A stretch of DNA of 64,000 bases from Larkinella rosea. Its GTDB lineage: Bacteria; Bacteroidota; Bacteroidia; Cytophagales; Spirosomataceae. This document shows, one piece after another, positions 1 to 8,563 of the stretch. A model generated the notes under the pieces. It ran no database searches, was not told the origin of the DNA, and saw only the letters and a list, made by a program, of their open reading frames with translations. The position numbers and the translations under genes are program-made. Every line of letters begins with the position of its first letter. The first letter of the stretch is position 1. The stretch covers positions 1,302,001 to 1,366,000 of the forward strand of contig NZ_RQJO01000008.1 in assembly GCF_003858635.1 (NCBI RefSeq). Direction: 5' to 3'.

Positions 1-1379
1 ACGGCACCTCCCGGTTTGGCGAAGGTCGGCGGTACGGTTTTTTTCCGTCTGTGTCGGCAGGCTGGCGGATCAGCGAAGAGTCCTTCTTCGAACCGTTGCG
101 CAATGCGGTGAATAACCTGAAAATCCGGGCGTCGTACGGAACGCTGGGCAACCAGCTGCCGTCGAACACCGCTTCGGCCAGTTTTTATCCGTACATTTCG
201 ATCATGCCGACGGCGCAGTCGAGCTGGATTAATAACGGGCAAAAACTGTATTACGTCAATAACCCGAACCCGATTTCGCCGGATTTGACCTGGGAAAAAG
301 CCACGACCTCGAACCTCGGGATCGATGCGGATTTCCTGAAAAACCGCCTGAATCTGTCGTTCGACGCCTACATCCGGAATACCACCGACATGCTGGTGCC
401 GGGTCAGGTGCTGCCGGCGGTTTACGGAGCCGGGGTTCCAACCAAAAACGCCGGGGACCTGCAAACCAAAGGGTTTGAACTGGCGCTGGCCTGGCGCGAT
501 CAATTTAAGGTAGCTGGAAAACCGTTTGCCTACAATGCCTCGTTCGTGTTGTCCGACTCGAAGTCGGTGATTACCAAATACGACAATCCGAACAAGATTC
601 TGACGAGTTTCTACGAAGGCCAGACCATCGGCGACATCTGGGGCTATTCGATCGAGGGGGTTTTTAAAACCAACGAAGAAGCGCAGGCGTATAAAGTTGA
701 CCAGACGATTGTTAATAAACAGCGGCTGAGCGCCCCCGGCGACTGGAGCAAACTGCAGGCCGGTGACCTGAAGTTCATCGACCTGGACGGCAACGGCAAA
801 ATCGATCAGGGTGCCAACACTCTGGCCGACCACGGCGATCAGAAAATCATTGGGAACAACCGGGCGCGGTACCGGTATGGCATCAACCTCGGTGCTTCCT
901 GGAACGGTTTTGACGTGTCGGTATTGGGGCAGGGCATTATGCGGAAAAACTGGTATCCGGGTAACAACGCCGATAAATTCTGGGGACCTTACTCGCGTCC
1001 GTATTATTCGTTCATTCCCGAAAACTTTGCCGACGACATCTGGACGCCCGAAAATCCGGATGCGTACTTCCCGGTTTTGCGCGGGTATACGGCCCTCAAC
1101 GGCGGTGGTGACCTGAACGCGCCCAATGATCGGTACATTCAGAACGTCGGTTATTTCCGGGTGAAAAACGTGGTCATCGGTTACACATTCCCGGAAACAC
1201 TGACCAAAAAGATTCGGATTCCGCGGGCGCGGATTTACGTCAGTGGCGAAAATGTCCTGACGTTCACCCCCTTACGGTCCGACTACATCGATCCAGAGCA
1301 ATTTGATGGTGACGCCACCAATGGACGCACGTATCCGCTGTCCAAAACCATTTCGGCGGGCCTAAACGTCACGTTCTAA
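1..1379 (+). CDS. susC: SusC/RagA-type TonB-linked outer membrane protein (3' part)
   Basis: This is the C-terminal part of a TonB-dependent outer-membrane transporter of the SusC/RagA family, which imports oligomers bound by the partner SusD lipoprotein. The reading frame is already open at base 3 and reads a typical SusC stretch (SRFGEGRRYGFFPS then SAGWRIS), so the gene runs off the left edge and the GTG at 51 is not its start. Visible family features are the NNLKIRASYGTLGNQ segment, the DADFLKNRLNLSFDAY strand, an Asp-rich loop FIDLDGNGKIDQ, and a C-terminal strand ending in aromatic Phe (LNVTF), as expected for a beta-barrel recognised by BAM. SusD follows after 22 nt. The plug and CarboxypepD-like N-terminal domains lie outside the window, so the substrate cannot be read. 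Confidence 0.95.
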   Translation, partial: GTSRFGEGRRYGFFPSVSAGWRISEESFFEPLRNAVNNLKIRASYGTLGNQLPSNTASASFYPYISIMPTAQSSWINNGQKLYYVNNPNPISPDLTWEKATTSNLGIDADFLKNRLNLSFDAYIRNTTDMLVPGQVLPAVYGAGVPTKNAGDLQTKGFELALAWRDQFKVAGKPFAYNASFVLSDSKSVITKYDNPNKILTSFYEGQTIGDIWGYSIEGVFKTNEEAQAYKVDQTIVNKQRLSAPGDWSKLQAGDLKFIDLDGNGKIDQGANTLADHGDQKIIGNNRARYRYGINLGASWNGFDVSVLGQGIMRKNWYPGNNADKFWGPYSRPYYSFIPENFADDIWTPENPDAYFPVLRGYTALNGGGDLNAPNDRYIQNVGYFRVKNVVIGYTFPETLTKKIRIPRARIYVSGENVLTFTPLRSDYIDPEQFDGDATNGRTYPLSKTISAGLNVTF

Positions 1380-1401
1380 ACCGATTCTCATTCGTATTCC
1401 C

Positions 1402-3132
1402 ATGAAAAAAATCATAAGTCTTATTGCCATCACATTCGGTCTGGTCTCGTGTGACCTCGACCTGGTGCCGCAGGACGCCATTTCGCCGGAAACCTTTTTC
1501 AATACCGAAAACGACCTGTTGCTGTATACGAACTCGTTCTACAATGCCCTGCCTTCGGCCGAGGATGTGTATAACGAAGACGTGGATAACGTCGTCAAAA
1601 ACAGCCTGCGCGACGAGCTGCAGGGAACGCGCGTGGTTCCGACCAGCGGGGGCGGCTGGAGTTGGAACAATCTTCGGAATATCAACTACTTTCTGGCCAA
1701 TTCGGGGAAATGCCCCGACAAAAAAGCGGTGGCCAAGTACAACGGACTCGCCCGGTTTTTCCGCGCTTACTTCTACTTCGGGATGGTGAAGCGGTTCGGC
1801 GATGTGCCCTGGTATTCCAAAACCATCGAAGTGCTGGATCAGGAATTGCTGACAAAACCGCGCGACTCGCGGGCGATGGTGATGGATTCGGTCATGGCCG
1901 ACATCGACTACGCCATCGCCAACCTCGACAATTCGCGCCAGCTCAATTCGGTGACCAAATGGACGGCGCTCGCGCTGAAATCCCGCATGGCCTTGTACGA
2001 AGGAACATTTCGGAAGTATCATCCCGAGTTCAGTCTGCCCAATGCCGATAAGTTTCTGGATGCCTGTATTTTGGCGTCGGAGGATTTGATGAAAAACAGC
2101 GGTTATTCGATCTACAAAGCCACGCCCACGACCGCTTACCTGAAGCTGTTTTCGGCGGACAATGCCATTCCCGACGAGGTGATTCTGGCGCGCGATTTCA
2201 GCGACGAATTGCAGGTGTATCATAACCTCAATTACTACACCATGACGGCGTCGTACGGAAAACCGGGTCTGGAGAAAAAGCTGGTGAACAGCTACCTGAT
2301 GGCCGACGGTACCCGGTTTACAGACATCAAGGGCTACGACACCATGCAGTTTGCGGAGGAAGTCCAGAACCGGGACCCGAGGCTGGCGCAAACGATTCGG
2401 ACGCCGGGCTATACGCGGATTGGCGAAAATACCCCGCTGGTTCCGGAATTTGGCGCAACCGTGACGGGGTATCAGTTGATCAAATTCGTTTCGGCGCCGA
2501 AGTGGGATACGTTCAGCAAGGACATTACGGATATGCCGGTTTTCCGGTACGCCGAAGTGCTGCTGAACTACGCCGAAGCCAAAGCCGAACGCGGAACGCT
2601 GACGCAGGCCGATCTGGATATTTCGACTAAACTGACCCGCGACCGCGTGGGTATGCCGAACATCAATCTGGCGGCTGCCAACGCCAATCCCGATCCGTAT
2701 CAGGCGCAGCAGTACACCCAACTGAAAGGCACCAATACCGGAGTGATTCTGGAAATCCGGCGCGAACGGCGGATCGAGCTGGTAATGGAAAACTTCTTCC
2801 GCTGGGACGATCTGATTCGCTGGAAAGAAGGCCAACTTTTGACCAAAACGTTTAAAGGGATGTATTTCCCCGGACCGGGCAGTTATGACCTCGACAAAAA
2901 CGGAAAACCCGATCTGGTGATTTACGAAGGCACCAAACCGACCGTCGCGGGCGCGCAATTGCTGAAGCTCGGCAGCGAAATCTTGCTGGAAAATGGTGCT
3001 AAAGGCGGCAACATTGTGGTCAACGGGCACATTACCAAGAAATTCAACGAAGCCCGCGATTACCTGTACCCAATTCCGAAACAGGAACGGCTGCTGAATA
3101 CCAACCTGACGCAGAACCCGAACTGGGAGTAA
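1402..3132 (+). CDS. susD: SusD/RagB family nutrient-binding lipoprotein
   Basis: This surface lipoprotein of 576 residues is the binding partner of the preceding SusC barrel and delivers substrate to it. It begins with a lipoprotein signal ending in a lipobox (GLVSC, Cys17), followed by the acidic residues common in surface-exported Bacteroidota lipoproteins (DLDLVPQD). The N-terminal SusD TPR region (LRNINYFLANSGKCP) and C-terminal hallmarks are visible: RYAEVLLNYAEAKAE, EIRRERRIELVMEN and FRWDDLIRWKEG near the end. Length is normal for the family. It is close behind susC and certainly in the same transcript. The ligand is unknown; the downstream phosphatase-like hydrolases suggest a phosphorylated or phosphodiester compound, but this is inference. 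Confidence 0.95.
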   Translation: MKKIISLIAITFGLVSCDLDLVPQDAISPETFFNTENDLLLYTNSFYNALPSAEDVYNEDVDNVVKNSLRDELQGTRVVPTSGGGWSWNNLRNINYFLANSGKCPDKKAVAKYNGLARFFRAYFYFGMVKRFGDVPWYSKTIEVLDQELLTKPRDSRAMVMDSVMADIDYAIANLDNSRQLNSVTKWTALALKSRMALYEGTFRKYHPEFSLPNADKFLDACILASEDLMKNSGYSIYKATPTTAYLKLFSADNAIPDEVILARDFSDELQVYHNLNYYTMTASYGKPGLEKKLVNSYLMADGTRFTDIKGYDTMQFAEEVQNRDPRLAQTIRTPGYTRIGENTPLVPEFGATVTGYQLIKFVSAPKWDTFSKDITDMPVFRYAEVLLNYAEAKAERGTLTQADLDISTKLTRDRVGMPNINLAAANANPDPYQAQQYTQLKGTNTGVILEIRRERRIELVMENFFRWDDLIRWKEGQLLTKTFKGMYFPGPGSYDLDKNGKPDLVIYEGTKPTVAGAQLLKLGSEILLENGAKGGNIVVNGHITKKFNEARDYLYPIPKQERLLNTNLTQNPNWE

Positions 3133-3136
3133 ATTT

Positions 3137-3217
3137 GATAGGAACACGGACCCAACGGATGAAACGGATCAGAACGGATTTTTATCTGTGTTCATCTGTT
3201 GGGTCCGTGTTCCTATC
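3137..3217. repeat. Long inverted repeat between susD and phosphoesterase gene
   Basis: Arms of 27 nt at 3137-3163 and 3191-3217 pair with a single mismatch and enclose a 27-nt loop that itself repeats the ACGGAT theme. The arms contain the word GGAACACGGACCCAACGGAT. There is no T-tract after the stem, so it is not a standard intrinsic terminator. It resembles the imperfect inverted repeat at 25411-25498, which shares ATAGGAAC, ACGGAT and a GTGTTCC.AT end. It lies directly upstream of the phosphoesterase start and would fold in the susCD transcript. Confidence 0.85.
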
Positions 3218-3238
3218 CATTTCTTAAACACCTTAACT

Positions 3239-4459
3239 ATGCTCAAAGACAGACGTTCGTTTCTTGAAAAAATGTCGCAGATTGGGGCGCTCAGTTTGCT
3301 CCCGGTTTCTACTACGCTGGCAAATTCCGCCGGACAGGCCGAGGAAAAAAACCGCTTTATTGCCGGACCTTATCTGCAAAATATCGGTACGTATGAAGTA
3401 ACAATCATGTGGATAACCAACAAGAACTCATTTAGCTGGGTCGAATACGGTGCCGGAGCCTACACCAGCAAACGGGAGGTCGGTTACAACAACGGCCTGA
3501 TCGAAGCCAATAACCGCATCAATAAAATTACGCTGACGGGCCTGAAACCGGGTACCGACCACAAATACAAGATCGTTTCCACCGAAGTGCTGGGCTACAA
3601 AGGTTCGAAGGTTGAGTTTGGCGAAACCATCAGCAGTCCGCTATACGGTTTTAAAACCCCGGCGGAGAATGAGGAAGAATTCAAAATGGTGGTTTTCAAC
3701 GATATCCACGACCGGCCGCAGATCATTCCGCAACTGCTTTACCGCCACGGCTATACAGGCAATAAGCGTGATTTTGATTTTGTCGTTTTCAACGGCGACT
3801 GTTTCGACTGGGTGACGGAGGAACAGCAGATGATCGATCACCTGATCAAACCGGCGGTCGATATTTTTGCCACCGAGTTTCCGTTCATTCTGACGCAGGG
3901 CAACCACGAATGCCGGGGCAGTTTTTCCCGGCACATTCCGGCCTATTATGCCTATCCCGACAACAAATATTACTACGCCTTTACGCGCGGGCCGGTGCGG
4001 TTTGTGGTGCTGGATTCCGGCGAAGACAAGACCGACGACAGCGTGGAATACGGCGGTTTGTCGGCCTTCGACCGCTACCGCGAAACCCAGAAAAAGTGGC
4101 TGGAGAAAGAAATCGAAAGCGCCGAATTCAAGAAAGCGCCGTTCCGAATCGTCCTGATTCATATTTCACCTTACCATTCCGGCGACTGGCACGGCCCGAT
4201 GCATTGCCAGGAAATGTTCGGGCCGTTGTTGAATAAAGCCAAAATTGATCTTCAACTTTCGGGGCATACGCATCGTTACGGTACCCACGACCCCAATGCC
4301 GACCACAATTATCCGATCGTGATTGGCGGTGGCCCGCTGGAAGGAAACCGCACCCTGATTAAACTTCACGCAACCAGCAAAACACTGGATTTGAAAATGA
4401 TCCGGGACGATGGCGAGGTCGTGGGCAAATACACCATTCCGAAAAAAGCGCGAACGTAG
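3239..4459 (+). CDS. Secreted calcineurin-like metallophosphoesterase with purple-acid-phosphatase-type N-terminal domain
   Basis: This is a dinuclear metal phosphoesterase of about 406 residues. All calcineurin-like blocks are visible in order: FNDIHD (D-x-H), FNGDCFDW (GDxxD), TQGNHE, the single His block LIHISPYH and the closing SGHTH. An N-terminal fibronectin-like domain (YLQNIGTYEVTIMWIT to KYKIVSTE) matches purple acid phosphatases. The start at 3239 is preferred over an upstream ATG at 3188 because it gives a sensible export signal (KDRRSFLEKMSQIGALSLL, ending near TLA) and because the extra 17 residues would be encoded by the inverted repeat. It probably hydrolyses phosphomonoesters or diesters outside the cytoplasm. 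Specificity within the family cannot be told from sequence. Confidence 0.9.
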   Translation: MLKDRRSFLEKMSQIGALSLLPVSTTLANSAGQAEEKNRFIAGPYLQNIGTYEVTIMWITNKNSFSWVEYGAGAYTSKREVGYNNGLIEANNRINKITLTGLKPGTDHKYKIVSTEVLGYKGSKVEFGETISSPLYGFKTPAENEEEFKMVVFNDIHDRPQIIPQLLYRHGYTGNKRDFDFVVFNGDCFDWVTEEQQMIDHLIKPAVDIFATEFPFILTQGNHECRGSFSRHIPAYYAYPDNKYYYAFTRGPVRFVVLDSGEDKTDDSVEYGGLSAFDRYRETQKKWLEKEIESAEFKKAPFRIVLIHISPYHSGDWHGPMHCQEMFGPLLNKAKIDLQLSGHTHRYGTHDPNADHNYPIVIGGGPLEGNRTLIKLHATSKTLDLKMIRDDGEVVGKYTIPKKART

Positions 4460-4477
4460 TCTATTCAATAATCAGAC

Positions 4478-4550
4478 AATAGACAAGAGACTAATTTTTT
4501 GATTATCAATCATTAACCACACATCTGTTCTCTTTATTCTCTTGTCTATT
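4478..4550. repeat. Inverted repeat, AATAGACAAGAGA arms
   Basis: Perfect 13-nt arms lie at 4478-4490 and 4538-4550, separated by an AT-rich 47-nt spacer, filling the gap between the phosphoesterase and the next hydrolase. The word GACAAGAGA also occurs in intergenic DNA near 33575 and 43051, so it is a recurrent intergenic word in this genome. No T-tract follows. Confidence 0.7.
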
Positions 4551-4567
4551 CTCTCACCTCTAGTAAT

Positions 4568-5380
4568 ATGAAACAGTTGTTTACAGTATTTCTTCTTTTG
4601 ATTTCCGTCCATTCCTTCGCGAACCTGGGTGAAGGCGTTTCGGAAAACCGCCCGACTAAAAAGGCCAAAACGCTGACGGTGATGACCTACAACATTCACC
4701 ACTGCAACCCGCCGTCGGCCGGAACAAAAATCGATGTGGAAGCCATCGCCCGCGTGATCAGAAAAGAAAAACCGGACCTGGTGGCTTTGCAGGAGGTGGA
4801 TGTTAATACGGAACGGTCGGGAAAAGGGTTGAATCAGGCCCGCGAACTGGCCCGGCTGACCGGAATGCATTTCTTTTTCTCCAAAGCCATCGACCACCAG
4901 GGCGGGGATTACGGCGTGGCGGTTTTGTCCCGGTTTCCGATTCTGGATTCAACCCGGTTTTCGCTGCCGGTCGATCCGGAAATTAAGGGCGAACCCCGCA
5001 CGTTTGCGGGCGTGACGGTAGAAATTTCAAAAGGGAAGAAAATTATTTTTGGCTGTACGCACCTCGATTTGAAAGAACCCAACCGGGTTTCGCAATCCGA
5101 GCTGATTGTCAAACACTTTGAAAATTCGGATCTGCCGGTAATTCTGGGGGGCGATTTCAACGCCTTGTCCGACAGCCGGGTGATTCAGTATCTCGATCAG
5201 CATTTCGTCCGAAGCTGCCAGACGTGTGCGCCCACCATTCCGGTCGAAAAGCCCAACCGTGCCATTGATTTCATCCTATACAAACCGGGGGAAACTTTTA
5301 AAACGCTGTCCACCAACGTAATCGACGAACAATATGCGTCGGATCATCTGCCGGTGGTGGTGAAATTGCAGGTAAAATGA
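4568..5380 (+). CDS. Secreted endonuclease/exonuclease/phosphatase (EEP) family hydrolase
   Basis: The protein has 270 residues. It belongs to the DNase I-like EEP fold, a Mg-dependent phosphodiesterase/phosphatase family that includes nucleases, sphingomyelinases and inositol-phosphate phosphatases. An N-terminal signal peptide (MKQLFTVFLLLISVHSFA) indicates export. Visible motifs are VMTYNIHH (Asn ligand), DLVALQEVD (Glu metal ligand), GGDFNALSD (the DxN catalytic pair) and the terminal YASDHLPVVVKL (catalytic SDH). Family members of this short secreted type commonly act on small phosphodiesters. It follows the metallophosphoesterase by about 110 nt on the same strand, supporting a joint role in breaking down phosphorylated substrates. 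The exact substrate is unknown. Confidence 0.9.
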   Translation: MKQLFTVFLLLISVHSFANLGEGVSENRPTKKAKTLTVMTYNIHHCNPPSAGTKIDVEAIARVIRKEKPDLVALQEVDVNTERSGKGLNQARELARLTGMHFFFSKAIDHQGGDYGVAVLSRFPILDSTRFSLPVDPEIKGEPRTFAGVTVEISKGKKIIFGCTHLDLKEPNRVSQSELIVKHFENSDLPVILGGDFNALSDSRVIQYLDQHFVRSCQTCAPTIPVEKPNRAIDFILYKPGETFKTLSTNVIDEQYASDHLPVVVKLQVK

Positions 5381-5465
5381 AAAACCGCTCCGGAAAAGCT
5401 GACGGAAAGGTCATAGGATTCGTTGGGATTGTGCTAATTTGCTCATTCAATATTCCTAACTCCTG

Positions 5466-6791
5466 ATGACTTCTTCCCGACGTAAATTCCTGCAACAATC
5501 TTCCCAAATCGCCACCGGCCTTGGTTTGTCGACGGCACTTCCTGCCGACCTGCTGACGGCTCCGTCCAAAACCGCTCCGAACGATGAGGTGGTGGTGGGA
5601 CTGATCGGTTGCAACAACATGGGCTGGCACGACCTGACCTCCATGCTCAAACATCCGGGTGTTCGCTGTGCGGCTCTGTGCGATGTCGATAGTAACGTGC
5701 TGAACAAACGCGCGGCCGAGCTGGAAAAATCGTCGGGTAAAAAGCCGGTTTTATACAGTGATTTTCGCAAGCTGCTGGAAAACAAGGACATTGATGCCGT
5801 GATCATCGGCACGCCCGATCACTGGCACTGCCTGATGACGGTGTATGCCTGTCAGGCCGGGAAGGATGTGTACGTGGAAAAACCGCTGGCCAATTCCATC
5901 GAGGAATGCAACCTGATGGTAGAATCCGCCCGGAAACACAACCGGATTGTACAGGTAGGGCAGTGGCAACGCAGTGGTCAGCACTGGAATGCGGCCCTGG
6001 ATTTTGTGCGCTCGGGTAAAATTGGTCGCATTCGCTCGGTACGAACCTGGGCTTTTATGCCCTACGGAAAAACGTTTCCGGTGAAGCCCGACGAACCCGT
6101 TCCGGCGGGTGTCGATTACGACATGTGGCTGGGCCCGGCCCCGAAACGCCCGTTCAATCCGAATCGGTTTCACGGCAGTTTTCGCTATTTCTGGGATTAT
6201 GCAGGTGGTTTGATGACCGACTGGGGCGCCCACATGATCGACATGGCGCTGTCGGGAATGAATGTCAGTGCGCCGAAATCCGTGGTGGCACTGGGCGGCA
6301 AATACGGTTTTCCCGATCACGCCAGCGAAACGCCCGACACGATGCAGGTGGTGTACGACTACGGCAATTTTACGCTGCTCTGGGAGCAATCGCTCGGTAC
6401 GGGACGCGGCCCGTTCGACCGCGAACACGGCGTGGCCTTTATCGGTAATCTGGGAACCGTCGTGATCGACCGGTCTAAATGGGAGCTTTTCCCGGAGGCA
6501 GATGCCGGTAATTACCTGGTTCCGGCTCAGCCGCCCAAATTCGGCAACGGCAAGGATCTGGACAACCATACGCTCAATTTCGTCACCTGCGTCCGAAACC
6601 GGCAGAAACCCAATTGCTCCGTCGAAATCGGGCGGGATGTGGCCCTGCACGCGCATCTGGGTAACATTGCCTACCGATCCGGCCAAAAACTTTTCTGGGA
6701 TGCTGAAGCGAATAAAATTGTCAATAGTGAAAAGGCCAACGAGTTGGTAAAAGCACACTACCGCAGTAACTGGCCGGTTCCCAAAGTGTAA
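5466..6791 (+). CDS. Exported Gfo/Idh/MocA family oxidoreductase
   Basis: This is an NAD(P)-dependent sugar or cyclitol oxidoreductase-like protein of 441 residues. The N-terminus carries a Tat-like signal (SSRRKFLQQSSQIATGLGL). The Rossmann fold starts with VVVGLIGCNNMGWHD; the family motif EKPLANSIEE follows at about residue 138, and the C-terminal alpha/beta domain contains GGLMTDWGAHMIDMAL with the conserved His of the active site. Such Tat-exported members carry tightly bound cofactor and are common near Bacteroidota polysaccharide or polyol loci. It lies 85 nt after the EEP hydrolase on the same strand and may process a sugar or inositol released by the preceding phosphatases. This pathway link is inference. 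Confidence 0.92.
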   Translation: MTSSRRKFLQQSSQIATGLGLSTALPADLLTAPSKTAPNDEVVVGLIGCNNMGWHDLTSMLKHPGVRCAALCDVDSNVLNKRAAELEKSSGKKPVLYSDFRKLLENKDIDAVIIGTPDHWHCLMTVYACQAGKDVYVEKPLANSIEECNLMVESARKHNRIVQVGQWQRSGQHWNAALDFVRSGKIGRIRSVRTWAFMPYGKTFPVKPDEPVPAGVDYDMWLGPAPKRPFNPNRFHGSFRYFWDYAGGLMTDWGAHMIDMALSGMNVSAPKSVVALGGKYGFPDHASETPDTMQVVYDYGNFTLLWEQSLGTGRGPFDREHGVAFIGNLGTVVIDRSKWELFPEADAGNYLVPAQPPKFGNGKDLDNHTLNFVTCVRNRQKPNCSVEIGRDVALHAHLGNIAYRSGQKLFWDAEANKIVNSEKANELVKAHYRSNWPVPKV

Positions 6792-6858
6792 GTCCTTCCT
6801 TGAATCATTTTTGCGGCCGCTAATAGTGACTTTCGGGCGCAAAAATCTTCTAAAGTAG

Positions 6859-6866
6859 TATGTTTG
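6859..6866 (+). promoter_or_regulatory. Candidate -7 box TATGTTTG
   Basis: An exact match to the Bacteroidota TAnnTTTG box lies 37 nt before the ATG of the T9SS cargo gene at 6903. No clean -33 TTG is seen at the usual distance, so it is a partial promoter match. Confidence 0.45.
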
Positions 6867-6902
6867 TACAATAAATGACATCAGGCACACCAAAAATAGC
6901 CT

Positions 6903-7913
6903 ATGAAAACGACTACGAGACTGACTGGAATACTTCGAAGCGTTACGGTAATCCTGGGTTGCGGTTTACTGGGAGCAAATGGGGCGATGGCGCAATGCAC
7001 GGAAAAAAACAGCAAGGACCAGACCGTTGATTTTCGTCTCACCTATGATAAAGCCAACCAACGCATTACGGCCTGGTACGTGCCTTCCATATCGAGCACT
7101 CACCGGCTCATAACGGGTCAGTTCAGTATCATAACTCCCAATGGATTTACCGCACCCGAAGCCGGTTCCGGTCGAGATTCGAAGTTTGAAATTACCAATA
7201 TCAACGGTTCCTGGGAGGATTTTGTGTTTGATAATGAGTTGATTATGTCAAAAGCCATATCACCCGTGGCTTCGATAGAAGGCTTTGCCGTACATCAGGT
7301 CGGTATGGCTCCGCAAGCAGTGGAAATCGGTGCCGTAACGGCGGGAGTACCGGTGGCGTTGTTTTCCTTTCCTTCAACGGAGCAGGAGGGAGTTGTTCGG
7401 ATTGCCGAAACCGGTGAAAAAATCCAGAAAGACATCCTGAGCCGGTTTGGCAGTAACATCAGCAATGAAATGTCGATCCAGTCGCCGGTAAAAGCCTTCG
7501 TCCGGGCCGAAGAGCGGTATTGCAAGAACGATGTTCAGAGCAAGATTGAGTTTAAAAAACCGGTATTGATCGACCCCAGCGCAACCGGAACGACCAAAGC
7601 CACTTTGGGGGTACAGGTGGTAGGGGTAGCCGGAGTCGATGATCTGTTGGGATCGGAACAACTGGTCGTGACGCCAAACCCGGCATCCGTCGAACTAACC
7701 GTACTTTACCAACTGCTCACTGCCGGAAATGCGGGGATCGATCTGGTCGATGGGCAGGGGCGGATCATTCAGACCTTAGTGGCTCGCAAACACCACAACA
7801 TTGGCAAATACCATCTGAAAGTAACGCTGCAGGATGTGGCTGCGGGCATGTATTTCTGTTCATTGAAAGGCGAAAATGTACAGAAAGCCGTAAAAGTAAT
7901 CATCGCTAAGTAG
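6903..7913 (+). CDS. Secreted protein with type IX secretion (T9SS) C-terminal sorting domain
   Basis: I do not recognise the 336-residue protein's main domain. It starts with a basic N-terminus and a hydrophobic segment that ends in ANGAMA before QCTEKN, a good signal peptidase I site. Residues about 30-240 are beta-rich with no known catalytic motif. The last ~85 residues form a type A T9SS sorting domain: LVVTPNPASVELTV, then IDLVDGQGRIIQTL, then DVAAGMYFCSLKG and a basic end. T9SS would carry it across the outer membrane. It has its own candidate promoter and terminator, so it is monocistronic. It could be an adhesin or a surface structural protein. Confidence 0.85.
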   Translation: MKTTTRLTGILRSVTVILGCGLLGANGAMAQCTEKNSKDQTVDFRLTYDKANQRITAWYVPSISSTHRLITGQFSIITPNGFTAPEAGSGRDSKFEITNINGSWEDFVFDNELIMSKAISPVASIEGFAVHQVGMAPQAVEIGAVTAGVPVALFSFPSTEQEGVVRIAETGEKIQKDILSRFGSNISNEMSIQSPVKAFVRAEERYCKNDVQSKIEFKKPVLIDPSATGTTKATLGVQVVGVAGVDDLLGSEQLVVTPNPASVELTVLYQLLTAGNAGIDLVDGQGRIIQTLVARKHHNIGKYHLKVTLQDVAAGMYFCSLKGENVQKAVKVIIAK

Positions 7914-7933
7914 TCAAGTTTTGTGGGTAATGG

Positions 7934-7965
7934 AAAGCCGGGAACGATGTGTTTCCGGCTTTTTT
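7934..7965 (+). terminator. Rho-independent terminator
   Basis: A GC-rich stem AAGCCGGGAAC / GTTTCCGGCTT with a 5-nt loop is followed by a T run. It sits about 20 nt after the stop of the T9SS cargo gene. Confidence 0.85.
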
Positions 7966-8224
7966 GTGCTTTGTACAAACCGGAGACTAACAGTTTGTGC
8001 AGAAAATTTCTGCATTTGGTGATTGGTGTAAGCACCATTCTCCCTGCTTAGAACCTCCCTTTGGGATGTGGGGTCGTTTGCCCGTTGGTGTCCGTTACGG
8101 GACGGTTCTTGTCCGTAAGTGGACACTGAAAAATATCGAAACCGCTTAATTTAAGTCTGTAAAGGCAATCTTGGGATTTGGCAAAAGATTTGTACGATAA
8201 AATAGAGACTAATACCTGAACCCC
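7966..8224. other. Gene-free stretch before the PadR gene, with a 17-nt palindrome
   Basis: No coding sequence is supported here. At 7998-8014 there is a palindrome with perfect 8-nt arms (TGCAGAAA and TTTCTGCA) around one central base, a shape typical of a dimeric regulator site. It is about 210 nt from the PadR start, so a link with PadR autoregulation is only a possibility. No complete TAnnTTTG promoter box was found near the PadR start. Confidence 0.4.
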
Positions 8225-8563
8225 ATGCGTCGTACCTATTTAGGAGAATTTGAAGAGGTAGTTTTGCTGATGGTTGCCATCCTGGACGGTGAAGCCTACG
8301 GCGTCACGGTCAGTCAGGCGCTCGAAGAACACACGGGCCGACTCGTTACGTTTGGCACCGTTCACAATACCCTGATCCGGCTGGAAGAAAAAGGTTTTGT
8401 CAGTTCTGAACTCGGGGGCGCCACCGCCGACCGGGGTGGACGGCGCAAACGGCTGTTTAAGGTAACGGCTTTGGGCAGCCGGGCGTTGCAGGACATTCAG
8501 GAACTGCGCAGCCATCTCTGGCAATTGGTGCCACCAAACGCGCTAAAAATAAGCGGTTTATGA
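8225..8563 (+). CDS. PadR family transcriptional regulator
   Basis: This short winged-helix repressor has 112 residues and lacks the long C-terminal helix domain of PadR proper (PadR-s2 type). The winged helix is clear: the first helix EFEEVVLLMVAIL, then AYGVTVSQALEE, the recognition helix region FGTVHNTLIRLEEKGFVSSE, the wing with GGRRKRLFKVT, and the last helix ALGSRALQDIQELRSHLW. Its stop codon overlaps the ATG of the first permease (ATGA at 8560-8563), so the two are translationally coupled. In Bacteroidota, PadR proteins next to prefix-domain FtsX permeases are a recurring pair. It probably represses this permease cluster in response to an unknown compound. Confidence 0.92.
   Translation: MRRTYLGEFEEVVLLMVAILDGEAYGVTVSQALEEHTGRLVTFGTVHNTLIRLEEKGFVSSELGGATADRGGRRKRLFKVTALGSRALQDIQELRSHLWQLVPPNALKISGL

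Noticed and set aside
51-1379. GTG at 51 as the start of the first gene
   Set aside because: The same frame is open to the left edge and reads a typical SusC sequence before the GTG, so the gene is truncated by the window.
1369-3147. 592-codon open frame antisense to susD
   Set aside because: It covers almost the whole SusD gene on the opposite strand, reads as Arg/His-rich low-quality protein, and matches no family. Long antisense frames are expected with this GC-rich codon usage.
5751-6893. 380-codon frame antisense to the Gfo/Idh/MocA gene
   Set aside because: It is a shadow of a well-supported gene, without recognisable motifs.
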